Positions 1-5,990 of a stretch of DNA of 6,084 bases are shown in pieces (position 1 is the first letter of the stretch; each line of letters starts with the position of its first letter). Below the pieces are notes generated by a model, which was not told the origin of the DNA, did no database searches, and saw only the letters and a program-made list of their open reading frames with translations. Source of the DNA: Anaeromyxobacter sp. (lineage in GTDB: Bacteria; Myxococcota; Myxococcia; Myxococcales; Anaeromyxobacteraceae); assembly GCA_020028115.1 (NCBI GenBank), contig JAHWYA010000120.1, forward strand, positions 1-6,084, in the 5' to 3' direction. A program made the position numbers and the translations under genes.

Positions 1-396
1 CACGACGCGTCCTGCGTCTGCCCGCAGTGCGGTGGCTCCGTGTCCGACCCCCCGCTGGACTACGGATTTCGGCTTCCCGACTGTGTGTTCGCGCTGCCCG
101 AGGAGCAACGTTCACCGCGATGCAACCAGGACTTCGCGGAGCTCGGTGAGCGGCGCTTCGTGCGATGCCTGTTTCCGGTCCCGCTCGAAGGTGGAGAGGA
201 CCGGTACGGGCGACCGCTCTCGACCGCCGCAGCCGGATTGAGCGGCGCGCTCCGGGGGATCGCGTTCATCGCGACGGATGTGTTCCGCCTCGGGTTCTTC
301 GTCGGGATCGCCTTCCTGATCATCGGCGGGCTGCGCAACCGGAGGTTCAAGCGCGAGGCCGCGGCCGTCGATCCGCCGAACGCGCCGCACTCGTAG
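1..396 (+). CDS. 3' part of a DUF2199-like protein with a C-terminal membrane segment (5' end outside window)
   Basis: The frame is open from base 1 to the TAG at 394-396, so 131 C-terminal residues are visible. A GTG at 40 could be a start, but in-frame cysteines lie upstream of it (C5, C7 and C10 of the visible part, 'CVCPQCGG'). These look like a zinc-ribbon start, so the true start is probably outside the window. The next stretch (PLDYGF, PD, ALPEEQR, then RRFVRCLFPVPLEGGEDRYG) resembles the N-terminal half of DUF2199 proteins, whose function is unknown. In that family I would next expect a 'GVWV'-like strand. Here the protein instead runs into a Gly/Ala-rich stretch, a hydrophobic segment (about residues 85-111, with an internal Asp and Arg) and a basic 'RNRRFKR' tail, which suggests a single membrane helix with a cytoplasmic tail. 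None of the three forward frames restores the missing DUF2199 half. This could be a genuine fusion or a decayed copy. That the frame is real is fairly sure; the family match is from memory of the pattern. Confidence 0.6.
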   Translation, partial: HDASCVCPQCGGSVSDPPLDYGFRLPDCVFALPEEQRSPRCNQDFAELGERRFVRCLFPVPLEGGEDRYGRPLSTAAAGLSGALRGIAFIATDVFRLGFFVGIAFLIIGGLRNRRFKREAAAVDPPNAPHS

Positions 397-427
397 CGAC
401 GAGCGCGGGCGGCGGCGCCCTCCGTCC

Positions 428-445
428 CGCACGGAATACCGTGCG
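428..445. repeat. Perfect 7-bp inverted repeat, 4-nt spacer
   Basis: The arms CGCACGG (428-434) and CCGTGCG (439-445) are exact reverse complements around the spacer AATA. The repeat lies 31 bp after the stop of the DUF2199-like gene and 54 bp before the GTG of the SGNH gene. It could form a terminator stem for the upstream gene, but no T-tract follows. It could also be a two-fold symmetric operator for the downstream gene; a weak -10-like GATACT (445-450) overlaps its right arm. The structure is seen directly; the function is undetermined. Confidence 0.5.
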
Positions 446-456
446 ATACTGCGCGC

Positions 457-492
457 ATGGACATCTCCGCGCCCATCCCCACCCTCCCCTGA
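457..492 (+). other. Possible 11-codon leader mini-ORF upstream of the SGNH gene
   Basis: An ATG at 457 opens a frame encoding MDISAPIPTLP and ending at TGA 490-492, seven bases before the GTG at 500. It is in a different frame from both neighbours. Stop and start are close enough for translational coupling, which could explain the lack of a strong Shine-Dalgarno in front of GTG 500. No purine-rich ribosome site precedes the ATG. A -10-like GATACT at 445-450 would allow a near-leaderless transcript starting around 457. It may equally be a chance frame, and no attenuation signal (repeated regulatory codons) is seen. Confidence 0.15.
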
Positions 493-499
493 GCGCACC

Positions 500-2233
500 G
501 TGGCACCGCAACGCACGGGCCGGGACCGCCCCGCCTTCTGGGTCCTCGCCTTCCTGATCGTCCTCGTCGGGATCGAGCTCGGCAGCCGCGTCATCGAGCG
601 CGTCGAGAACGCCGCCGCGCGGCAGCGGAACCCCTACGTCGAGCCGATCAACCCGGCCCCGGCGTTCCAGGTCGTGGAGAAGGACGGCCAGAAGACGGTG
701 TGGCGGTCCGGGTTCCAGCCGCTGATGGTGACCCCCGGCCCCTTCCCGCTGGACCGGCCGGCGGGGGGGCTGCGGATCTTCGTCCTCGGCGGGTCCGCCG
801 CGGCCGGTTGGCCGTACCACGGCGGCGACACGAACCTCAGCGCGCTCCTCGGACGCAAGCTCCGCCAGCTCTACCCGGATCGGTCGATCGAGGTCGTGAA
901 CATGGCCGCGGGCACGTACGCGAGCCACCGGGTGAAGCTCATCCTCGAGGAGGTCCTCCGGTACCAGCCCGACGCCATCCTCCTCTACAACGGCAACAAC
1001 GAGCTGCTCGAGAACCTCGTCTTCCGCCCGAAGAACCCGCCCGCCCCGTGGGACCGCGCCGCCACGGCGCGCCTCGCCTACCAGGTCTTCACGACGCTCA
1101 CGGCGCCGAAGCCGACGTTCGACGTGAAGAACTTCACGCTCGACGACCTCGCGACGACGTACCTCTCCTTCGGCCTGGGCAAGGCCTCGCGCTTCCGGGA
1201 GGACCCGCGCCAGCTCGAGGCCCTCCTCGAGCACTACCGGTTCAACATGGAGGCGATGGTCGCGAGCGCCGCCGAGGCGAAGGTGCCGCTCTTCCTCGTC
1301 ACCTGCCCGGTCAACCTCAAGGACTGGAGCCCCAACGTCTCGCGCCACCGGCGGGGCCTCGACGCGACGGACCGCGCGCGGTGGACGCGGCAGTTCCGGG
1401 ACGGGTTCCTCGCGGTCGAGCGGGGCGCGTTCGCGGACGCCGTCGCGCCGCTGCGGGCCGCCCTCGAGCTCGACGACGAGTACGCCGAGGTCCACTTCCT
1501 GCTCGCGGAGGCGCTCCGCAGGACGGGGCGGCGAGACGAGGCGAAGGCGGAGTACGTCCGGGCCCTCGAGCGCGACGCCTTCCCGTTCCGCGAGCTGCCG
1601 GAGCTCCAGGCGATCCTGCGCGACGTCGCGGCACGCCGGGGCGGGACCCTCGTCGACATCGTGCCCGCGCTGGAGGCGGCGTCGGGCGACGGCATCCCCG
1701 GCCTCGACGTCTTCACCGACTACGTCCACCTGAACGAGCGCGGGCAGGAGATCGCGGCCCACGAGCTGCTGAGGGCCCTCCACGCGCGCGGCCTCCTGCC
1801 GGATCGCACGCCGGAGGACGTCGAGCGGACTCGCATCGCGATCGACGAGACCTTCGATCCCCGGCGCGACACCCTCGCCGCCGAGGTGAACTGCCAGATG
1901 GCGATGCTCATGCACCAGCACGGCCGGCTCGACGCCCTGTACGACACGGTGACCCGGGTCTTCGAGCGCGCCGCGCAGGAGGACCCCGCGAACGCGGCAG
2001 ACTACCGGCGCCGCGTCGCCCGCCTCCCGATCTCTCGCGCGATCGCGGCCCGGTACCGCGAGCTGCGGCGCGCGGAGAAGCTCGGGGTCCTGGAGCAGAC
2101 GTTCACGCCCGAGCAGATCCAGGCGATCGCCGCCCAGTACCGGGAGCTGGTCTACGAGGCGGAGGGGGCGAACCTCTCGCGCGAGGAGTTCGCGCGGCGG
2201 TTCCCGCCGAACGAGCCGCGAGAGCGGCCGTAG
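500..2233 (+). CDS. Membrane-anchored SGNH/GDSL-type hydrolase with internal TPR repeats
   Basis: This 577-residue protein has an N-terminal signal anchor (about 12-27, FWVLAFLIVLVGIEL), so the catalytic domain probably faces the periplasm. SGNH-hydrolase blocks can be read in order. Block I is 'FVLGGSAAAGWP' with nucleophile candidate S99. Block II is 'NMAAGTYASH' with G138. Block III is 'LLYNGNNELL' with G165 and N166. Block V is 'DYVHLNERG' with the D407/H410 pair. Family members are esterases, lipases or carbohydrate O-acyl-transferring or deacylating enzymes; the substrate here cannot be told. Two TPR-like repeats (about 295-360) sit between blocks III and V, and the C-terminal 140 residues are helical with another TPR-like stretch (about 462-499). 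Start choice: GTG 500 is the only ATG/GTG/TTG near the anchor, and upstream in-frame codons back to about 422 hold neither a stop nor a usual start. The ribosome site is weak. It converges with the lipoprotein gene 40 bp downstream. The family is solid; the role is inferred. Confidence 0.88.
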   Translation: MAPQRTGRDRPAFWVLAFLIVLVGIELGSRVIERVENAAARQRNPYVEPINPAPAFQVVEKDGQKTVWRSGFQPLMVTPGPFPLDRPAGGLRIFVLGGSAAAGWPYHGGDTNLSALLGRKLRQLYPDRSIEVVNMAAGTYASHRVKLILEEVLRYQPDAILLYNGNNELLENLVFRPKNPPAPWDRAATARLAYQVFTTLTAPKPTFDVKNFTLDDLATTYLSFGLGKASRFREDPRQLEALLEHYRFNMEAMVASAAEAKVPLFLVTCPVNLKDWSPNVSRHRRGLDATDRARWTRQFRDGFLAVERGAFADAVAPLRAALELDDEYAEVHFLLAEALRRTGRRDEAKAEYVRALERDAFPFRELPELQAILRDVAARRGGTLVDIVPALEAASGDGIPGLDVFTDYVHLNERGQEIAAHELLRALHARGLLPDRTPEDVERTRIAIDETFDPRRDTLAAEVNCQMAMLMHQHGRLDALYDTVTRVFERAAQEDPANAADYRRRVARLPISRAIAARYRELRRAEKLGVLEQTFTPEQIQAIAAQYRELVYEAEGANLSREEFARRFPPNEPRERP

Positions 2234-2249
2234 GCGCCTGCTGCCGCAC

Positions 2250-2267
2250 CGCGCGTCCCCGCGCGCG
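2250..2267. terminator. Weak GC hairpin in the convergent gap
   Basis: Between the TAG of the SGNH gene (2231-2233) and the end of the lipoprotein gene (2274), bases 2250-2255 (CGCGCG) can pair with 2262-2267 (CGCGCG) around a six-base loop. The stem is symmetric and could serve either transcript, but no T-tract follows on either strand. In such GC-rich DNA a six-base CG stem can arise by chance, so this is only a candidate bidirectional terminator. Confidence 0.2.
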
Positions 2268-2273
2268 CCGCCC

Positions 2274-3182
2274 CTACCTCGCGTCGGCCCGCGCCTCTGC
2301 CGTCGCCGGCTTCTCCGGCTCCGCCGTGAACCTCACGAACTTGGCGGGTGGGAGCTCGGCGCCCACCGCGTAGTACGCGTCGTAGGGCGCGAGGGTGATC
2401 TTGCTGCAGCCGCCGCCGCTGTTCGTGAAGAAGGTCGTGGTGGGCGGGAGCGCCGCGCCGATCTGGTACACGCGGAGCGCGGCGGCGCGGAACTGGCCCC
2501 CGGAGCACTGGTAGGCCGAGAGCGGCTCGACGGCGTACGTCGGGCTGCACCCGGACTCGCTCGCGTACGAGTAGAGCGCGACGCGCTTCGTGCACGCCTC
2601 GTCCGCGAAGAACTCGGGGGAGACGTCGGCCGTGTCCGGCTGCCCCGGCAGGCAGCGCAGCTCGCCGTCGCTCGCCTTCCGCGGCGCGCAGAACGCGCCG
2701 ATCGCGGAGTCGAAGAAGCGGTGGACGTCCTGCGCGAGGCGCGAGCCGTCGGCGCCGGTGAACGCGGTCCGCATCGCGGTGAGCCGGGCGCCGCTCGTCA
2801 TCTGCGCGTCGCTCGCGCCGCCCGAGCCCGCCGGCCCGGCCGGACCCTGCGGCCCCACAGGACCCTCCGGTCCGGGAGGCCCCTGCGGACCGCGCGAGGT
2901 CGGCCCGGAGGCCTGCGCGGCAGCCGGAGCGCGCTCCACGAGCACCTGCCACGGCGCGGACGGCGGCGCGCTGTTCGTGCTCGGCGCGACCGCGATGTAC
3001 GCCGCGCCCTGGCTCTGGACCGCGTCGTTCATGACGTAGGCCGTCGAGGCGTTCCACTGTCCGCGCCAGACGAGCTGGACGCCGCGCTCGCCCTTCGCTC
3101 CGGCCGAGGCAGGCGTCGAGTCGGCGCCCTTGCACGAGACCACGCAGGCGGCCGCGACGATGCAGACGATCTTCGATGTCAT
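2274..3182 (-). CDS. Collagen-like lipoprotein with carbohydrate-binding-like and six-cysteine domains
   Basis: This 302-residue protein starts at the ATG complementary to 3180-3182, with GGAGAGGG five bases upstream. Longer in-frame starts up to 3335 are rejected because they would bury the signal peptide. Residues 1-16 form a lipoprotein signal ending in the lipobox VVSC (C17). Residues 38-82 (W39, W43, Y49, ND 52-53, Y62, W78) follow the W-x3-W...Y..ND.V...G..Y pattern of small chitin-binding-like (CBM5/12) modules often found beside collagen-like tracts. Seven GPX triplets (98-118) form a short collagen-like tract. Residues 145-290 hold six cysteines (165, 177, 197, 212, 226, 259) and a 'DGELRCLPG' signature resembling a domain common in myxobacterial lipoproteins of unknown function; three disulfides are possible. 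The C-terminal 'EPEKPATAEARADAR' looks unstructured. It is divergent from the decahaem cytochrome gene and shares its upstream region. The likely place is the outer membrane or cell surface. Function unknown; a binding or adhesive role is inference only. Confidence 0.85.
   Translation of the reverse strand: MTSKIVCIVAAACVVSCKGADSTPASAGAKGERGVQLVWRGQWNASTAYVMNDAVQSQGAAYIAVAPSTNSAPPSAPWQVLVERAPAAAQASGPTSRGPQGPPGPEGPVGPQGPAGPAGSGGASDAQMTSGARLTAMRTAFTGADGSRLAQDVHRFFDSAIGAFCAPRKASDGELRCLPGQPDTADVSPEFFADEACTKRVALYSYASESGCSPTYAVEPLSAYQCSGGQFRAAALRVYQIGAALPPTTTFFTNSGGGCSKITLAPYDAYYAVGAELPPAKFVRFTAEPEKPATAEARADAR
2826..2891 (-). repeat. Collagen-like GPX tract (seven triplets plus Gly)
   Basis: Residues 98-119 of the lipoprotein read GPQ, GPP, GPE, GPV, GPQ, GPA, GPA, G. 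The middle position is always proline, as in trimer-forming collagen-like proteins. The tract is flanked by Gly/Ser linkers (GPTSR before, SGGAS after) and probably acts as a rigid or trimerising stalk between the binding-like module and the cysteine domain. Seven triplets is short for a stable triple helix, so it may be only a spacer. Repetitive codons here could vary in copy number between strains. Confidence 0.8.
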
Positions 3183-3187
3183 GGGGG

Positions 3188-3195
3188 CCCTCTCC
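3188..3195 (-). promoter_or_regulatory. Ribosome binding site of the lipoprotein gene
   Basis: Read on the minus strand, GGAGAGGG lies five bases before the ATG (complement of 3180-3182). It is the clearest Shine-Dalgarno near any candidate start of this gene, and it fixes the start at the lipoprotein signal peptide rather than at upstream in-frame starts. Confidence 0.7.
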
Positions 3196-3202
3196 GGAAT
3201 CC

Positions 3203-3233
3203 ACGATAGCAGGCGCGCACGCACCCTCCGCAA
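3203..3233 (-). promoter_or_regulatory. Possible promoter of the lipoprotein gene (extended -10)
   Basis: On the minus strand an extended -10 element TGCTATCGT (3203-3211; four of six matches to TATAAT plus TGN) lies about 20 bp before the start codon. TTGCGG (3228-3233), 19 bp further upstream, is a poor -35 with three of six matches. The -35 candidate is one arm of the palindrome at 3228-3241, so a protein bound there would be expected to block or modulate this promoter. The match is weak, and housekeeping-sigma consensus is a poor guide in GC-rich myxobacteria. Confidence 0.3.
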
Positions 3234-3241
3234 ACTTGCGG
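3228..3241. promoter_or_regulatory. Perfect 14-bp palindrome, candidate operator
   Basis: CCGCAAACTTGCGG consists of two exact six-base half-sites (CCGCAA and TTGCGG) separated by AC. It lies in the 207-bp divergent region, 46 bp upstream of the lipoprotein start and about 150 bp upstream of the cytochrome start. It overlaps the candidate -35 of the lipoprotein promoter. Size and symmetry suit a dimeric helix-turn-helix repressor. No regulator gene is in the window to pair it with. Confidence 0.35.
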
Positions 3242-3380
3242 TGTCCCACGACCGGGGGGGAAGCGGCCGCTTCTCCCCGTAACCCGTCACCGTCATTGAC
3301 TTTCGACGCAGCGTTCGCGCACGCTCGGTCGTCACGTCAACCGCGGGCGCGCCTCACGGCGGCGACCCCGGTACGACCGT

Positions 3381-3387
3381 GGAGGGG
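3381..3387 (+). promoter_or_regulatory. Ribosome binding site of the decahaem cytochrome gene
   Basis: GGAGGGG ends two bases before ATG 3390; its GGAGG core ends four bases before it. This is a strong, slightly close Shine-Dalgarno. It fits the ATG that opens a lipoprotein signal peptide and argues against starts further in. Confidence 0.75.
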
Positions 3388-3389
3388 TC

Positions 3390-5990
3390 ATGCGTCACGC
3401 CGGAACCGTCCTGCTCTGGGCAGCGCCCGCGCTCGCGCTCGCCGGCCTCGCCGCCTGCTCGCCGGAGAGCCCCGACGCGCCGCAGCTCCCGCAGCCGACC
3501 GTCCTCACGCGCACCAGCGCCGAGCCGCCCGGCGTGAACTGCTCCGCAGGCGGGACGCGCGTCGACGTCGGCGTCGACGACGGCTCGGGCGGAGGCGCGG
3601 CCAGGAACGGCGCTCTCGAGCCGGGCGAGATCGACGGGACCACCTTCGTCTGCAACGGCTCGCCGGGCGACCCGTGCACCCCCTCGCCGGGCGCGCCGCC
3701 CCTCGACGTCGCGGTGGGCGTCTCGACCCCCGCGAACGGGCTCGCGTTCCTCCCCGGCGAGCAGCCGGTGCTCCAGATCCGCTTCATCGACTCGTGCGGC
3801 GCCACCGCCTCGCTCGGGCAGACCTCGCGCGCGCAGCTCTTCCTCACCGGGCCGCGCCGGGACGTGACCGCGACGAGGACCGCGTCGAAGCTCCTCAACT
3901 GCGTCGAGAACCGGAGCGCGTCCAACGGACAGCACCACTTCATCGACCTCCGCTCCCCGAGCTACGCCGATCCCCTGCAGCAGAACCTCTCGATCGGCGA
4001 GGACGGGCTCGTCACCTACACCCTCGCGCCGGTGACGACGGAGCAGGCCGGCACGTACACCGCGGCGGTCTACGGCGAGACGCTCGACGGAGTGATCCAG
4101 TTCTTCCGGCTCGAGGACCTGCAGATCGGGACCGTGGACCCCGAGCCGCACGGGTTCATCGGGATCGGCGCGACCTCGATCTGCACGCGCTGCCACTTCG
4201 GCACGTCGTCCGGGCGGGTCCAGATGGCCCACTCGCTCCCGACGCTCCCCTCCGGCGTCCCCGCGGGCAGGTACGGCCTCGACTCCGCCCCGGTCGCCGG
4301 CTGCGTCGCCTGCCACAACACGGCCGGCTTCAGCCCGAACCCGCTCGTCCGCAAGGTCCACGGCGTCCACCGCGGCGCGAAGCAGGCTGCGGCGGGCCTC
4401 GAGCACCCCGACTACGGCCTCGCCGCCGACCCGACCCTCGCCGAGTTCCTGAACGTCGAGTTCCCGATCCAGCCCGGCGGCGAGAAGGACTGCGCCGCCT
4501 GCCACTCCGACGACGCCTGGGCGACCGCGCCCTCTCGGCTCGCGTGCGGGACCTGCCACGACGCCGTCCGCTTCGACTCGGGGACGATCTCCCCGCCCCG
4601 GATCTTCGCCCCCTTCGGCGCGCCGGCGTGCACGGTCGACGACGACTGCGACACCCTCGGCGCCCTCCTCACCTGCAACACCGGGACGGGGCGCTGCGAG
4701 CGCCGCGATCACCCGGTGCAGGCGGACGACTCCGCCTGCGCCACCTGCCACACGGCCGACGACACCGGCACCTCGCCGGTGCGCGCCCGGCACGACATCC
4801 CCGAGCACACGCAGGTGCGAGGGCTCGTGCTCCGTGACGTCGTCCTCTCGGGCGGATCCGGATCGGGCGGCGCGTTCCAGCCCGGCGACGTCCCGGCGCT
4901 CGACTTCACGCTCGAGACGGCGGACACGACGGTGACGGACCTGAAGGAGAACGGCGCGATGTTCGCGTCGTTCGCTGCATCCGGCCCGCTCGCGGAGGCG
5001 CAGCGCATCTACCCGGTCACGTCCCTGAAGATCCCTGGGACGACGCTCACCTATTACCCGGCCACTCGCCGCTACCACTACGTCCTTCCGACGCCGTTCC
5101 CGGCGTCATCCATCGCGCCGCTCAATGCGACGGGTCCGTCCGTCCCGCTCGTAGCGGGCACGTACCGCCTCGCGCTCTTCGTGTACGAGGCGTTCAGCGG
5201 GTTCCGCGACGCGACGACCGCGATCGTCGAGTTCCCGTTCGTGGCCGGCGGCGGGTCGCCCGAGCCGGTCCGCCCGCGCGAGCGCGTCACCGAGGCCGCC
5301 TGCGACTCGTGCCACCAGCAGGTCCAGTACCACGGTGGTGCCCGCCGGGGCGTCGCGGGGTGCATCACCTGCCACGTGGACGGATCGCAGGACCGGATGG
5401 TCGGCGCGGTCGGCCAGTCCTGCGCGTCGGATGCGCAGTGCGCGGGCAACGCCGCCGGGTGGGAAGCATGCGCGGACACGGACGCGACCCCCGGCAACGA
5501 CCACTGCGTCGTCACGCAGGACCCGACGCCCGGCCGGAGCGTCGAGCTCTCCGACATGATCCACCGCATGCACGGCGCGCGGCTCCTCGGCGGCTACTCG
5601 TCGTCCCTCACGATGCTGCCGGGCCGGCTCGCCTACGTCGGGTTCTCGAACTCGATCATCGACTTCACCGACCACCTCTTCTCGGTCGACCTCCGCAACT
5701 GCACGGCCTGCCACGCCGACACCGGGAGCTCGTGCACGAGCGACCTCGGGTGCGGCCTCGGCCAGGCCTGCGTCGCCGGGCACTGCCGGAACGTGTCGTG
5801 GACGGAGCCGTCGACGGAGGCGTGCATCAGCTGCCACGACACCGCGGCGGCGGTCGCCCACGCAGCGCTCGAGACCTGGAACGGCATCGAGGCGTGCGAC
5901 GCGTGCCACGGGCCGTTCTCGGCGGCGTCGGTCGCGAACGCCCACGCCCTCGACGATCCGTCGATCCCGGTCCGCCCGCGGGTGCCGTGA
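3390..5990 (+). CDS. OmcA/MtrC-type decahaem c-type cytochrome, surface lipoprotein with extra cysteine modules
   Basis: This 866-residue protein starts with a lipoprotein signal whose lipobox is LAAC (C23, Ser at +2), so outer-membrane anchoring is likely. Residues 40-97 resemble DUF7151 (GVNCSAGG, then NGALEPGE, then FVCNGSPG). Ten CXXCH haem sites have first Cys at 265, 305, 368, 386, 450, 638, 658, 771, 812 and 836, giving the 5+5 pattern of the family. Beta-rich regions lie before the first cluster (about 105-250) and between the clusters (about 475-625), matching the known beta/pentahaem/beta/pentahaem fold. The 'MIHRMHGARLL' segment (723-733) and 'DLRNCTACH' are typical of the second haem domain. 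Spare histidines (for example 281, 324, 327, 441, 469, 648, 725, 728, 824, 852) can supply distal ligands. The family passes electrons from periplasmic partners to extracellular metals or other acceptors. Unusual are three four-cysteine inserts: 414-436, 678-706 and 782-799. MtrA- and MtrB-like genes are absent here. Family certain; partner and acceptor unknown. Confidence 0.95.
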   Translation: MRHAGTVLLWAAPALALAGLAACSPESPDAPQLPQPTVLTRTSAEPPGVNCSAGGTRVDVGVDDGSGGGAARNGALEPGEIDGTTFVCNGSPGDPCTPSPGAPPLDVAVGVSTPANGLAFLPGEQPVLQIRFIDSCGATASLGQTSRAQLFLTGPRRDVTATRTASKLLNCVENRSASNGQHHFIDLRSPSYADPLQQNLSIGEDGLVTYTLAPVTTEQAGTYTAAVYGETLDGVIQFFRLEDLQIGTVDPEPHGFIGIGATSICTRCHFGTSSGRVQMAHSLPTLPSGVPAGRYGLDSAPVAGCVACHNTAGFSPNPLVRKVHGVHRGAKQAAAGLEHPDYGLAADPTLAEFLNVEFPIQPGGEKDCAACHSDDAWATAPSRLACGTCHDAVRFDSGTISPPRIFAPFGAPACTVDDDCDTLGALLTCNTGTGRCERRDHPVQADDSACATCHTADDTGTSPVRARHDIPEHTQVRGLVLRDVVLSGGSGSGGAFQPGDVPALDFTLETADTTVTDLKENGAMFASFAASGPLAEAQRIYPVTSLKIPGTTLTYYPATRRYHYVLPTPFPASSIAPLNATGPSVPLVAGTYRLALFVYEAFSGFRDATTAIVEFPFVAGGGSPEPVRPRERVTEAACDSCHQQVQYHGGARRGVAGCITCHVDGSQDRMVGAVGQSCASDAQCAGNAAGWEACADTDATPGNDHCVVTQDPTPGRSVELSDMIHRMHGARLLGGYSSSLTMLPGRLAYVGFSNSIIDFTDHLFSVDLRNCTACHADTGSSCTSDLGCGLGQACVAGHCRNVSWTEPSTEACISCHDTAAAVAHAALETWNGIEACDACHGPFSAASVANAHALDDPSIPVRPRVP

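Noticed and set aside
347..1921. Long minus-strand open frame (524 residues) opposite the SGNH gene
   Set aside because: It is rich in Arg, Glu, Val and Pro without domains or a signal peptide, and it mirrors the SGNH gene, whose motifs are clear. It is a typical GC-rich shadow frame.
700..2373. Second plus-strand frame over the SGNH gene (557 residues)
   Set aside because: Arg/Pro/Gly-rich, and it runs through the end of the SGNH gene into the antisense of the lipoprotein gene. No domain seen.
3296..3324. TTGACT at 3296-3301 as a -35 element for the cytochrome gene
   Set aside because: The hexamer is good, but no acceptable -10 lies 16-18 bp downstream (the 17-bp position reads GCACGC), so no promoter is called.
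3183..3335. Upstream extension of the lipoprotein gene to starts between 3183 and 3335
   Set aside because: It would put an Arg-rich stretch before the signal peptide and remove the fit with the GGAGAGGG ribosome site.
3176..4837. Plus-strand frame of 553 residues overlapping the cytochrome start
   Set aside because: Arg/Pro/Ala-rich shadow. It lacks the haem motifs, which lie in the frame from 3390.
3354..5078. Minus-strand open frame (574 residues) opposite the cytochrome gene
   Set aside because: Low-complexity Arg/Ala/Val/Gly composition, no recognisable motif, and fully overlapped by a gene with ten haem sites. It is a shadow.
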